A stretch of 64,000 nt of DNA from Linanthus parryae. Its lineage: Eukaryota; Streptophyta; Magnoliopsida; Ericales; Polemoniaceae. The position numbers and the translations under genes are program-made. The notes under the pieces were generated by a model. It saw only the letters and a program-made list of their open reading frames with translations. It had not been told where the DNA came from and did not search any database. Location of the stretch: contig JALGPY010000010.1 in NCBI GenBank assembly GCA_023055425.1, forward strand, positions 16,341,363-16,405,362, read 5' to 3'. Shown piece by piece: positions 1 through 12,114 of the stretch (the stretch's first letter is position 1; the number at the start of each line of letters is the position of its first letter).

Positions 1-330
1 GAGAGGATGGCGATCACAGCGTCTTCGGGAATGCAGTCCGACATTGTTGCACTGATTGTTGTGTCTGTATTCCTCCCTGAACACGGTGATCCTCTTTTCA
101 CGAAAAAACATCACATGAAAATGTAACTTTCTGTATACAGAAATGCTCGTTAATTTTTTATATCTATAGAAATGGAAATGATTATATGTGCCCAGTTTCA
201 CTATAACACGCACCATTTTTGGTAACTTTTGTATGTTATGAAAAGACGGAGAATAAACATGATATGAATACCCAATAACATACTATGAAATATTAAAAAA
301 ATATATTCTCAATTTAAAGAATATAATTTT

Positions 331-403
331 GCCCAGGATAAGAATCGAACACCATATCTTGGAGGCAAAAATTTGCAGTCTTACCACTTGGCGGCTATAC
401 TAA
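331..403 (-). pseudogene. tRNA-like remnant (possible SINE head)
   Basis: Read on the minus strand, this stretch has a sequence like a polymerase III A box (TAGCCGCCAAGTGG) and, about 45 bases later, a B-box-like TGTTCGATTC. The acceptor ends do not pair and no clean anticodon stem forms, so it is not a working tRNA. It may be a decayed tRNA gene or the tRNA-derived head of a SINE. Confidence 0.3.
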
Positions 404-1501
404 GTGGCAACTTTTTTAACCACTAAATAAAGACCCTTAATGGTTGGTGGCCTCGTTTTTTCCGAAACCTCTTCTCAATATTGGCAAGATTTTCCCTACA
501 ACCATCACCGATTCTTATCTCAATCTTTTGTGGTCCTGCGAGGCGGAGCAGCTAAACGAAAACCATTTGAAGAAAGGAGTAATTGTACGATTCCTATTTC
601 TGCGTTTACGTTGTTCATAATGTATCATCTAATTCTTGCATTTACATTTCGACATCAAAATTATGTTTTATGCTGCTGTGCTTATTTGAGATATTTTCCG
701 TTATAAGTTTGCATCTTCATCGTTGTTTGTCCATGTCGGTGTAATTAGATTTCCCCTCTTTCAGCCACCTTCTAAGTAAACTACGATTTTTTTGTGTGGC
801 CTCTGTCTAATACCCAAAAGAGGGATTTATTGTACCATGTGTTCGCAAGTGTAATGTGGTTCTTCTACTTTCTCAGCAGACCATGTAGTCTGGCTTTCGT
901 TGATTTGTTTTGAATATAGATGGACACTACAAGTTATCTGTCTTAGGTTATTTTGGTTCAGGGTTTCTTTGAGATGGTCAACATGATTTTTCCCCTCCCC
1001 GCTGCTTTTTTTGTTATCTTTGGTGGTCATGAATCATTTCTTTTAATTGTTTGAAATTATCATCATCATTAATTAAGGGCTTATTTTTCGGAAATTATCC
1101 TTTTAGTTATATTTGGTGGTCATGAATCTTTTTTCTTTCCAAAGTGGAAAATCTTGGCGTAACTAAGGGCTTACTGATGGTACAACTTACCACTGTTAGA
1201 GCAGAAGAAGTAGCCACAACTAACCTTTTAGTTATCTTTAGTGGTCATGAATCTTTTGTTTTAATTGTTAGAAATTATCATCGTCATTAATTTGTTTTGT
1301 TTGCTTCCTTCGCGTACCGTTGCAACATTAACCTTTTCAAATTGATAAATGTGTCTTGACAGGCATGCTGTCTGGCGATTCTTATTCTCACTAACTATTT
1401 ACTATTTTTCCTCATTCACTTTCAATTTAATGGTTCGTAAATTTTTCCCCCATTTGTTCTCCTATACGTAACCAAAAACCAGCTGCGAAGAATCACCTGA
1501 C
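404..1501. repeat. Unassigned AT-rich region with three imperfect direct repeats
   Basis: No gene is recognised here. A module starting near GTTATCTTTGGTGGTCATGA occurs at about 1012-1074, in shortened form at 1105-1131, and again at about 1230-1291. The first and third copies continue into a shared tail containing TTAATTGTT and GAAATTATCATC. A short ORF at 440-706 has no recognisable domain and is probably fortuitous. Confidence 0.4.
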
Positions 1502-2449
1502 ATGCCGCGCTTTTTCAATGTCATCACGCCAGAGGCAGCAACGAACTATAGGGTTGTAAGTGTGCAAGCAGTGTGAATTTGAAATATATGCTCTTCCACT
1601 AACACTAGACAATTGTAATAATGCGACACTATCTGTTTTATGATACAAATAAATGTGACACCAATGTTTCGATAATTGTTTGGCCACAGCTTCTGCCAGA
1701 AGAGTTTGTTCGAAACCATCGGAACATTTTGAAAGAGACTATATGTCTGAAGGTCCCACACGGATCAACCTCGGTTGAGTAGCTGTTAAAGCGATAGGAA
1801 AATGTTTACCTTGACAAGGGATGGAAAGAATTTGCGCAACTCTATTCCATATCATGCTGTTATTTCGTTGTGTTCAAGTTCGAAGGCTACTCAAATTTCA
1901 AAGTCACTATCTTTCATGCCAATGCCAACGAAATTTCTTACCGGAAAGGTCCTGTGAAATAAAACTTTGACATGGATGAGGTCTGAGAAGACGGCGGAAC
2001 AATTTATGATCAACAAGCTGATATCCTCCAGAGATCTGGCGCTTACAAATCGGAAAATCCACATTTGATAGCATGGATCATGAAGACACATCTCAGAGTT
2101 GATGGAGGCCTGGTAAATGATTATTACTAAGCAGTTCTTTATAAAAACAATGGCTATTAAAATACCGTGTTTAATTATTGTGATGATACATTTATTTGAA
2201 GAGCATACCTCTGCGTTCACAAGGAAAAACCTGGAATCAGAACAAACCACAGTGGAATTGGAGGATGCTAGTGGTGAGAACAAGTGGAAGGTTACCTGAA
2301 GTTTACCCCGACGAAATGACGTCACAAGAAGACGCCTTCGGTGGTTGTAGTTCGCTCGTTAGAATGATATAAATGTTGGCGATGCTTGTGTTGTGGAGTT
2401 AACTGACGCTTCCATACCGAAGTTTAAGGTCACTGTGTTCAGCAAATGA
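1502..2449 (+). pseudogene. REM-type B3 domain gene, two B3 domains, decayed
   Basis: REM proteins are plant nuclear DNA-binding factors with repeated B3 domains. Exon 1 (1502-1555) encodes MPRFFNVITPEA, the usual B3 start, followed by a GTAAG donor. The acceptor is CCACAG at 1689. Exon 2 (1690-1962) encodes LPEEFVRNH, LKVPHGS, VYLDKGWKEFAQLYS, FVVFKFEGYSNFKVTIF and NEISYR, which track a REM B3 domain in order. Two in-frame TAG codons (1780-1782, 1798-1800) interrupt it. A second B3 domain follows in pieces: YKSENPHLIA (about 2045-2075), TRKNLESEQTTVELEDASG and NKWKV (2219-2296), then INVGDACVVEL and PKFKVTVFSK ending at 2449, separated by stops and frame changes. The order of pieces makes the family assignment firm. 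Loss of function is inferred from the stops; sequencing error could explain a single one but not all. Confidence 0.8.
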
Positions 2450-4146
2450 GTTGTAGATGTCAGCAAGGTACTGGCTACTAAAGTCAGTATCATGTGGGGA
2501 AGTTCGTGGATTTTTATTTTGAATCCTAACATTGAATAGTCTTTTTGCTCTAGATATTTAGCATGACGCTTAAAATATTTGTGCTACGCTGATTATTTCC
2601 ACATGTTGTTGATAGACTTAATATTTTATTACTTTAGTGTGATAATTTATTTGTTCATTTTATTCCGTACTTTTTTTGTGTGTTGCGCATGTAGTGCATG
2701 GTATTAATATGTATGTTGCAACGCCGTACAAGTCGTTCTTGGTGGCCACATTTATGCTAATATTGCAAGCAACTGTATCATTGATGATGCCAATAACTCG
2801 ATAGGATTACGGCGATCATGTTGAACCATGATATAGCTTTCACTATGCTCATTAATGGTATTATTTTCCTGCATTAACTTTGGATTCATTTGACTCCAGA
2901 TAAAGTTTTTGGGTACTGTTTCTTTTATATGGCACATTACAAATGGTAGTACAATAATATTCCGATACTTGAAACAATTTTTAATATGGTAAAATGACAG
3001 CACAATAATATTACTCGCATCCACAACAAGGTTTTTCATTACGAATACTGAAACGTGCGTTTTTCCCTTGTATTTCACAATCAATTCCATATTTTACATA
3101 AATTAAATACATGCATGCGAATAAAAAATATTTTAATTTTTATATGGATGCAAACGGAGCCAAATCATCTTAACCACCTCCCATTATCACTAATAAGGAC
3201 ATTTCTTCTTTCAGAAGACTGGTGCATGCTTCTTTCGCATGTCTTTCACAATCAAGTCCATCTTTTAGATAAATTAAATACATGCCTCCGAAAAAATAAA
3301 TATAAATTCTTATATGCCTCATTCGTTTGCGTATAAGTAGCGGTGCCTAGAGTCATGAGACCATGAAAAAGGCAGATAAACATACACATCCATAGTCCCT
3401 GTCACATATATTGCGCTGTACCTGTCAATGCAGGAAGGTAAACATTTTGATGGTTAATCTATGTTCAGCATAATCACCTTCTTTCATCTGTTTTATTTGA
3501 GAAATTATTCAATGTAGATGAAACATTGAGCACTTCAACTGCAAATGTATGAGTCATATGCTTTAAAATACATATAAAAAGATGTATCATCTAGATGTAT
3601 AAAATTTGCTATACCCTTGGATTTAACATATGAACACGCATGAGACATGGCATTTGAATACATGTTGATGCCATCTACATTATGACCCATATGAATAATC
3701 TCAAAATAAGTCGTTCACACAGACCAACATGCATATATTCTGTATGTTATATTCCGATTTTAGCATTTGTTGTTATTTCTGAATTGCATCTTCCATTTGC
3801 ATGGCTACCAAAATTGTTTACCAATGGGTGCGGTGTTCTACTATTGAATGGTATTCTGGTTAGGAACACAGAGACCATAGATTATGAGTATATAAACAAA
3901 GAATCCTGAATAATGAACACACGCTCCTCATAAGAGTAACCGTTGTGTAGTGTTGTGCTTACAGATGGATAAGCGCCCTTCAACCATCACCGAACGCGGT
4001 GGTATTAAATAATTTCCAGTTCTGATAATCGATTTGGACGATGGGGCAAAAAAGGTCATCGATACCCAATTTGGGAACCAGCAGTTCCTAGGTGTTCGAT
4101 AGTATTGACTCCGCGAAACCAAATTAGGGGAAAAATGTTTTGAAAA
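2450..4146. repeat. Gene-poor stretch with a two-copy direct repeat
   Basis: No gene is recognised. A segment containing TTTCACAATCAA and AAATTAAATACATGC occurs at about 3072-3114 and again, diverged, at about 3244-3285, a spacing of 172 bp. A possible coding remnant begins after an AG at about 3963 (reading DKRPSTITERGG) but meets a stop after about 16 codons and cannot be assigned. Confidence 0.35.
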
Positions 4147-4416
4147 TATGTTGTCGCAAGTGGGAAAACTGTCGAAGAAATGATCGCACTGATTAAAAAG
4201 GAAGTTAAAAAAAAGAAAGAGATTAAAACACTAGAAAGCACTGTTTCAGATATGCGAGCGCAAGTGGCGGTTGAAGAGGAACATATGCTCAAGCTTGAAG
4301 GTATATTAAAAAATGCTTGCCCCTCAGGAACTAATGCCCCCGGAAGTGCATATCCAAAAGGAGCGAGAGATGATGGTTCTTTATCTCCACAACTTGTAGG
4401 CTGTCGGATGCTATGA
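4147..4416 (+). pseudogene. Unknown coiled-coil coding fragment
   Basis: The frame is open from 4144 after a TGA at 4141-4143, and an ATG lies at 4180. The product is lysine- and glutamate-rich (IKKEVKKKKEIKTLEST) with a heptad-like pattern through HMLKLEGILK, then a proline/glycine-rich tail and a stop at 4416. I do not recognise the family. The fragment lies just left of the Helitron. Removing the Helitron and the Gypsy nest would put it about 330 bp from the ORF at 27784-28290, so the two may be remnants of one host gene. That is inference from position only. Confidence 0.3.
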
Positions 4417-4639
4417 ATTCTCGCTAACTATAATACATATATAGACACATATATAGATATATCTATATAATAAAACAGAACGGTGTGGGTCCCATGCATA
4501 TTTTTGAAAGACATTTTGAGGAGACATTTTCAAAGAGACATTTTGAGCCGTCGGATTAAAATTTCAATAAACATTTTCAGCCCTTAGATTACAAGACAAT
4601 CGCTGGATTAATTTTTGCTTACACAGTGTATTGAGCGGC

Positions 4640-5640
4640 AGAAAACGAAGGGTTTTTTTACGATTCATACGTCGTCTCTCGCTCCTGTTCCGTCACGCCA
4701 GTCTTCGCCATCGTACGCGTATCGCCGGTGAAGCGTAATTCGTCTCCTTACCCAATCTCATCTGAACTGTTGTGATCTGTTTTCTGTTCATGATTTTTTT
4801 TTTTTAAGGTTTCCATTTGGATTTTCAAGAGGAGCTTCAGACCAATGGGTAAATATCCTCGATGAAGAGAATTGAAGCAAGTAGAAGTGCTTGAGACCTT
4901 CCTTCAGAGTTCGAGGTCTTTGTTGACCCAGACATCGTCGGCCACCACGTGATTCGTTTCTCTCTCAAAAACGCCGACCAAAGGGCCCGATCTACATCGC
5001 CAATCTCCACCAGCAGTGGCCCGGACAACATATTAGGGTTTTCTCTCCCTTCTGTACCCCTCATCTATCTCACTGTACTCTGATCTCTCCCTCAACTTTG
5101 GCGGCGACGACGAGGGCGTGAACCTGAGGTAGATACATATGACCTTTATTCTATGGTTCAATGTGCTATGAATACTTTTGGGACATTGAGTTACTGTTGG
5201 GCGGGAGCAGGGAAAATCTCTTTCGATTGTTTGGTATTGCAAGATTTCGAAATTGGTTCCTTTACAGAGATATTTGGTTCTGATATTTCTTGGGTATCGT
5301 GTTTAGCGGCTCATATTGCTAATGTCTTTAGCTGGCCAGTCGGTATTCACTTTCTCCCTGGTATTTTTTGCAGTTTTTTAGCACAATTTTTCTAAATGTG
5401 ATTTTAAGAAACAATGCCATTATGCTCTTTGTTTCCACAGGAATGGCAATTTTGTGTCAGTTGAAAATTCAGAACTTCATATTTGAAGGACATATAAGAC
5501 ACTATTACGTCGGAGTAGAAGAAACACTTAAGACATTCTTACTCACTTATCATCCCCGATCATACCTTCCATTACTTATTTGTAAGAAAGTGATCAATGT
5601 GAGTATATTATGCTCAAGGATTTCAGATTTTCATAAATAG
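4640..5640 (+). other. Gene-like cargo of the Helitron, unidentified
   Basis: From about 4640 to 5120 the base composition is more GC-rich than its surroundings, with pyrimidine-rich leader-like sequence and a TAGGGTTTT telo-box at about 5035. It is followed by short open stretches at 5153-5395 and 5368-5640, with a TTTCCACAG acceptor near 5441 and a GTGAGTA donor near 5599. This looks like the 5' part of a captured plant gene, but no protein family is recognisable in any frame. The rest of the element, apart from the tRNA, shows nothing I can name. Confidence 0.3.
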
Positions 5641-6581
5641 AGAGTTCTTTTAGTCTGTACATGGTTGTAGTTTTAAGATTCCAATTTTTGATGAATGCAA
5701 CTTTCTTACTTTCTGCCTTTTGTGATACATTTTGTTCATTGTGTGATAATGTGAAGCTAATTGTTTGTGCATCTATTTATAACAGTGACCATGCCATAAG
5801 GTGAGACGTCGGGGCTCTGATCGCCAGATGCACTATAAGTGTTGTCTTCCGAAAGTACTGATTTCCCGGTATTGTTCAAGGGTTCACACTAATTTGGGGG
5901 CTTTGAATCTGCTTTATTTGGTAAGCTCTTCTATTTTTCTAGCAAATTGTAACTTGGGTTAGACACTGAAATTGGCCGGATAGCTTCCCTCAAGTGACGT
6001 TGTCTGGTAGTTCTTGCTTGACCCCAGTTGTTTCTTGAAATGACTTGATGAGCTGATGATGTCCAAGGAGTTCTATTTTGAGTACTTTGTCTTAATAGTT
6101 AAACCTATTTCCTTAAGAATAATAGGTAGACATAAAGTTTCCCTTTCTTATGTAATATCTAAATGATTTTTGGATTATGTTTGGATATGTGGGTTATCAT
6201 GTGTAGAACTTCCCCCAAACTTGACTGTATTGAGGCAATCATCATCACTGACAAATCATTTGGTTCATGTCTATTTCTTCACTTTCTACAAAAATGTTTG
6301 CTGAAGTTCCAATGTATACCCAATTGATTATGGTTTCTAAACTCCCCTGTTGCCCAAAGCCACACGTGTATTTTTGAGATCCCCAAAACAAGGCCGGTGG
6401 AGAAGAAACATGGCTATTTTTTTGTTAAAATGGATAGAGATTCCAATATGTTCTCTGTACTTTGTACCTGAAGTTTATAATATCTGTACTTTGTAACTGA
6501 AGAAACATGGCCAGTTATTTTGTAAGCAACTTTTGTTGATTCAAAATAGGCATGGATCAGAGTAACTGTTCGTGTCATTTG

Positions 6582-6654
6582 GGGGATGTAGCTCAACTGG
6601 TAGAGCGCTCGCTTTGCACGCGAGAGGCACGAGGTTCAATCCCTCGCATCTCCA
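6582..6654 (+). tRNA. tRNA-Ala(UGC)
   Basis: The 73-nt cloverleaf is complete. The acceptor GGGGATG pairs with CATCTCC (one G-U) and ends in discriminator A. The D arm has GCTC/GAGC. The anticodon arm is CTCGC-TTTGCAC-GCGAG with anticodon TGC. The T arm is CGAGG-TTCAATC-CCTCG. The sequence is very close to the usual plant nuclear tRNA-Ala(UGC), with internal A and B boxes intact. No CCA is encoded and no intron is present. It lies inside the putative Helitron, which is an unusual setting; it could be a captured copy or an older resident if the Helitron ends are wrong. Confidence 0.93.
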
Positions 6655-7954
6655 TATCTTAAAATCACATATTTTATTTTAATTCCCTACTTATGCATTT
6701 CGAATTTCTTTTCTTAGAATCACATATTCTGATTTAGTTTAGTTTAAAATTGAGAATAAGTTGGTTGGTTATAGCAGGTAGAACATGAATTTTGGTATCT
6801 TTGATAAGTAGATGGTATGAGTTTTCAACTTTATGACATAGTTGCAGAAGTTATGTTGCAGTATTTCCGTATATATCGTTCATATGTCTGTTGAGAAGTT
6901 TGGAGTCATTACTGCTGAGTTATGTCGACGGGTATTGACAACCCTATCCAATATTTCATTTCAGACAACCTCCCTTCACCCTAGGTCTAGATATGGGTTA
7001 TAGACAAGGGTAAAGAGGTTAGATGAGATACATGTTATATTGTTGCTAAACATTTGTCTAAAATATGTGAGTTCTAAGAGGCTAACAAAAGTATCGCCTC
7101 TTTAACAAAGGGGTGATGGTGATGAAGCATATTTTCAGAATGTTTGTGCAATTATTTACACTGATGCTGCATGTTCTTCCAAGAACAAAATGGGCCTGGT
7201 GAAAATTGTCCAGTTCATGGATAAAATCCATTGTCCAGTTCCAAGACATGGTGCTTAAAGCAATGGCTCTATGCATGGCACTTTTAGTTGCAGAGTAAAG
7301 GGTTCATGAAGATTAGCATTTATTGGATTCAAAATGGTAATTCATGCCCTGAATCCTTTGGAGATTTATGCTATTCTGGAAGATTTCTGTAGCTGACATG
7401 AGGCTTTTGCTTGATGTATTTTCGGCTATGAGAAGTTCTAACTTTGTTGCCCACTCATCTTTAGAAGATGTAATATTACTTTTTACTTGATTAAGATGTA
7501 CTTCCATTATTTGCAGATCAAGATGATAGGTTCTAATCTCTCCTTTGTACTGTACCGAAGCTGTGATAGTTTTGAAAAAAAAGTTGTGATAACCTATTGT
7601 TACTTTACTCATAAATGCTTGCTATTTGATCACTAAAATGATGGGTTACTTTGAACAACTTTATTTTATTATTATTTTTTGGCCTTTTCGAATGTACTTC
7701 CTTGAAAATTTTGTATAAGGGAGAGTGTCAAACTTGGACATTTAGTGTCTTCAGTCACGTTACTTTTCTTTTATGGTCGTGCCTTTAGGCACGGGCAATA
7801 TCTAGTACATATATAAACTTAATGATATATGATGTAGGTTACCCTTGTTAGAAATTCTATTTGGCTTTTATTGTTTTAGTCGTGTAATGTAATAAGATTG
7901 TATATGTAGCCAATGTATATACATGATATTGCTTTTGCACCCATGTATTGCATG

Positions 7955-7959
7955 CCGCA
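7955..7959. repeat. Target-site duplication CCGCA, left copy of Gypsy element 1
   Basis: CCGCA immediately precedes the left LTR (TGACGCGG) and is matched by CCGCA at 27651-27655 directly after the right LTR. A 5-bp duplication is what an LTR retrotransposon integrase leaves. Confidence 0.8.
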
Positions 7960-8318
7960 TGACGCGGATTACTAGCGCGTATTACGCAAGCGTACAATCA
8001 AGTACTAGAGTGTGAGTATTTTTGGTATTCGGGTTGTCGATCCCACGGAGACAAGCTAGAAACAAGTTTATAATTAACAATTTAATGTAGCTCACTAGGT
8101 AACCGGAGTAAAATGTGTGTGTGTTTTGTGGTGTTGCCACCCCCAAACAAGTGGCTGTAGTAAACACAGAAATAATCGTAAATTAAAAATTAAGAAGAGT
8201 TCTTAATCAATAAATGGAGATAACTAGGCAATCTCGTTAATCACCTAGGGTTGTAAACAATGTCCCGATTATCTGAACAACACGTTAACTATATTCTAAC
8301 TAAGCCGGGTAACAGCGC
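7960..8318 (-). repeat. Gypsy element 1, 3' LTR, first part
   Basis: It starts TGACGCGGATTACTAGCGCG and matches the right LTR from 25893 (TGATGCGGATTACTAGCGCG) up to the sequence AACAGCGC, where the Copia element begins. The match resumes at 19150. Confidence 0.88.
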
Positions 8319-9823
8319 TGAAAGTGTGTAATGTAGGTGTGAACAGGTATAATAATACTCTAGTAGGGGGGGGGGGTTGAATAGAGTATGCTAGCTTTTG
8401 CCAAAACTCAATTTTTTTAAACTTAAGTAGAACAAGCTGTTGATATCTCAAAGATTTGAAAGAGATTTGAGAAGCTTAAAGATATAACAGCAGAGTATAG
8501 AGGCTTCAAAGCTTTGAGACTTGGAAAGCTCTAAAGCATTGAAACTTCCAATTGTAAACTGTAAGTAAATGCAGCAAAAGTAAATAGAAGGAACACTTAT
8601 ATTTTACAGAGTTCAGTCACAATTGGACCTCGTCTCTGCCTGAGGGATCTAATCCCTTCTGGATTCAAACACAACTTCTTATTAATCACCCAGATTTAGC
8701 CCTAGAGCTTAAGCCTAAGTGAGCTACCTTACACTTATACAGCTTGTGGTTCCCAACCTATCTAGTTATAGGCTACAACCTGTTGAAACATTAAGAACCT
8801 CTTGTTGTTCACTTGAAAAACAAAACTACTAAGTTTAGAGAGGTTTTAGAAATAAAGAAAAGATGATACAATTAAGTATAGAGAGAAGAACTCAGAAAGA
8901 ATAAGCTGTTTAAAGCCTGGAAGAGTTCTTCTGGATTTGAATGATCTTCAGCCTGCTTCAATTGATTCCCTGAATGATTTGAAAGCTGTATGTAATTAAT
9001 CTTCCCAGATGATTGTTCTCTTCAAAATCACGACCTCTGTGTCCCTGATAAGTCTCTGCAATTCAAACTTAAGTAGCTGTTTTCAGTCTGCAACTAACTT
9101 GAGAGATTTCAGGAACAAAATTCCTAAAATATCTCCTATCTGATAAGCTCCTGTTAACAACTTAATTTGAATACATTGCTAATCTGTTTATGGACGTTGG
9201 TGAGTCCAACAAACTTGAAAATACTTAGCAAACAAAATCAAACAAATAACAATACAATCTAGCAAAGAGATCTGCTTGAAACAGCAGCTAACCATTTAAG
9301 AGAAAATCATGCGAGACTTGTCTGCTGATAGTTCTGAGTTAACAAATATATTTAATCTCATGAATATATCAATTAACCACTATAGATTCCATAATAATAG
9401 ACAATAATCAGCATGTAACAACATCCAAGTAACACTGAATCCATCTGCACACAGAAAGATGGTTAGAAGAACTTAGCAGTAAAGAGTGACTTGAAAATCT
9501 CAAAGCTTTGAAGCTTTGCCTGCTAACTTCTCCAAAATGTGTATTGGATTTTCAATACAATTTAATCCTGAAGTGATCATCTTAGAACATAGATTGCTGA
9601 AAATAATTAAATAACTAAACTAATCATCATCAAAACATAACCAAAACCTACACAAAATAGTTAGAAAAATACAGCATACAGGAACTGCTATAGTAGCTCA
9701 AAGCTTTGAAGCTTTGGTACCTAGCAATTTCTTATACTTGTGTTCTGGCTTTCATCATAAAGGAGCTAAGCTCTCTTCCTGTATTTTCATATCATAATAT
9801 CCATGAGCTTCAGACTTATCAAT
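8319..9823 (-). repeat. Copia 1, 3' LTR
   Basis: This 1505-bp direct repeat matches 17662-19144. It holds three perfect copies of the palindrome TCAAAGCTTTGA (8506-8517, 9500-9511, 9698-9709) and a run of eleven G near 8367 that the other LTR lacks. Confidence 0.92.
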
Positions 9824-10188
9824 CTCCCCTTTGATGAAAGACAAAACACATTATTTGAATATTGATATCCTGCATCTTACAAACAGCAGTAAATAAATTA
9901 TAGAACAAATTGAACATAAATTCAAAACCCACAGAATTGCATAGATAAACATCACCAGATCCACAATTTTTTACACACCATAAAATTAGATACTAAACAT
10001 CCTAAAAACATGAAACTAATAAAAACATGAAACAAAAACACATAAAACACATAATCTTCTCCCCCTTTTTGACTTTCATCAAAAGAGTTGAAGAAAATGT
10101 TGGATCAGTTCAGAGTTTTTAAAAGAAAATAGGAATAATAGCCTAAGCTTCAGGACTGAAGAGAGTAGAAAGAATATAGAGATGAGGT

Positions 10189-12044
10189 TCAAGGCTTTGA
10201 AGATCCTGTTGACTTTGTTGTTCCTTTGCCTTTGCTCTGAGCCTCTTCTTGTTCTTCTTCTGATACTTCTGCATCTTCATCCTGTTCCTCAGCTTGCTCT
10301 CCTTGCTCTGCAGCTTTCTTTCCATGAACTTCCTCAGTTTGCATCTTCTCAACAACCTCATCAACCAATTTGTTCAGATTAGCAGCTTCCTCTTCAGCTT
10401 TCTCTACAGAAATTTCCTCATCATCTGCCTCTTCATCAGACTGATCAAAGAGATCCTTTGATTTCAGAACAACAGGAATACCTTTCTTCCTTTTCTTCTT
10501 CTGTTTCTTGAGAGCTTCTCCCAGAACATCTTCTGAATCAATGCTAATCTCTCTGCTTTCTGAAGAAGGCACTTTATCTAGATCCAAACCTTTGATAATC
10601 AGGTCAAGCTTGTTAAGCACCAAACCTTTGAACTTAGTCCGGTCGTTGGACAAGTCAAACAATCCATGTCTCAAATCTTCTACATCATCTTCCAGAACTT
10701 CAACCCTATTTATAATCTGTGAGAAATCCAGATGATTAGGCACCTTAGGGGTTGAAGCTGCTCTAGGTTTGATGAATTCCTTTTCCTTCAGCTCTTTAGC
10801 ACTCAACTCTGAATAGAACTTCCACTTTCCCTTAGCAATATACACAATCCCAATCCTTTTAAGGGATGCTTCATCAACTACCCCAAAACAAGTAGTAATA
10901 TTCTCTTCATTCTTCAAAGATACTCCAAAATGTTTGAAAAACAGTGGTAAAACATTGGCATAGGGTAGAGAGTGGTTTCTAGTCCTAGTCCCACAGTAGA
11001 CTATGTGTTCCATCACCATAATAGGAAGATCTACCTCAAACCCTTGACAAATCAAGTACATCAAGATTAAAACCTTTTCAGTTACCAATTATTTGGAGTA
11101 TTCCCTGGGTACCACACACCTCGTAATAATGGAAAATATGATTTTGGCTTCAAAGTTGAACACATAATGTGTTAACTGATTGGGTTCAGAAGTGGTTCCC
11201 TCCAAGAAAAACATAGCTTTGGATTTCTCTAGGATCTCTTTTCTATCAGGATAATCACCAACCTTATACTTCCTAGGTACTTCAAAAACTTTTGAGAACA
11301 CCCTGTGATCTAACATTATGTCCACTCTAGCCACCTTTGAGGTTAGGATATATCTATCACTATCAACAACCTCTTGAAACAGATTCAAATAGAATAGTCT
11401 GGTTAACCTAGAGTAGGCTTCAGAGGGTGGGTTTAACATACTTCCAACAGATGAACTTCTCAAGTTCTTAATGTAGTCTAAATCTAAAATCTCCACTAAA
11501 TCAGAACTGATCATACTACAAAAAAACACCTTTGATGATGCATACCCATCCATCCATACCTTCTTGACATCAGAATTAACAAACCAAGATTCAGGCAAGA
11601 GATTCTTACCAAAGTTTGTGGCTTTCTTGGTTTTTACTGCACTGTGTTTCACCCTCTTCTTCTCAGTGGTTTCTTCACCCTTCTTCTCTGGGGTTGCTTT
11701 TGCTTCTTGTCACCAGCCTTCTTCTCCTTTGTAGAAGGCACATTCTTCTTTTCTTTCTCAGAAATCACTTCTTTTTTCTTCTTGATTGACTCCTCCTCCT
11801 GATCCTTATTCCCCTTTTCTTTCACCACCTCCTCTGTTGCAGATTATGAATCTGACCCAGCCCTAGTTTCCTCTTGAACTTCCTTCCCATTCTTGGTCTT
11901 CTTTGCAGGGGGTGAGGTCTCATGAACACTAGCCGTGTCTTCTGAGTCTGATCCATGAATGGTGATCTTTTTGTTAGCTTTTCTCTTCACCCTCTTGTTG
12001 GAGGTCTGACCTACCTTCTTGATTCTTTCGAATTTTCTCTCCAT
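10189..12044 (-). pseudogene. Accessory ORF downstream of Copia pol (plant transposon protein-like)
   Basis: It begins MERKFERIKKV at 12044 and is lysine/serine-rich. A stop occurs at about 11846, the frame changes before 11652, and a TAA lies at 11091-11089. The frame then runs on to 10189. The middle part (SRLTRLFYLNLFQEV, YILTSKVARVDIMLD, then KVLILMYLICQGF) resembles the putative plant transposon protein domain found in extra ORFs of many plant LTR elements (Pfam Transposase_32 type; recognition by pattern, not search). The C-terminal third is acidic, rich in E, Q and A. It is separated from pol by about 450 bp and preceded by a (CT)n leader. The lysine-rich start suggests nucleic-acid binding, which is inference. 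Function is unknown. Confidence 0.6.
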
Positions 12045-12071
12045 TTGGGTAGGGTTTGAGAAATTGAGAGA

Positions 12072-12114
<43 letters not shown>

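Larger units (their letters stand above)
4462..7805 (+). mobile_element. Putative non-autonomous Helitron
   Basis: The left end reads TCTATATAATAAAACAG directly after an A at 4461, like plant Helitron 5' ends that start with TC. The right end is CTAG at 7802-7805, followed by T at 7806. Eight bases upstream of CTAG is a hairpin, CGTGCC-TTTA-GGCACG, at about 7779-7794. TC start, subterminal hairpin, CTRR end and insertion between A and T without duplication are the defining Helitron marks. No Rep/helicase coding was seen, so it would depend on an autonomous partner. Its cargo is a tRNA-Ala gene and several unidentified gene-like pieces. The 5' end is in AT-rich sequence, so the exact start is less certain than the 3' end. 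Confidence 0.7.

Noticed and set aside
331..403. Functional tRNA gene on the minus strand
   Set aside because: The A- and B-box-like motifs are present, but neither acceptor nor anticodon stems pair.
1891..2325. 144-aa minus-strand ORF
   Set aside because: It is antisense to the B3 pseudogene, whose plus-strand reading matches REM proteins in order.
10182..10382. Leucine-rich plus-strand ORF resembling a membrane protein
   Set aside because: It is the antisense of the glutamate/glutamine-rich end of the Copia accessory ORF.
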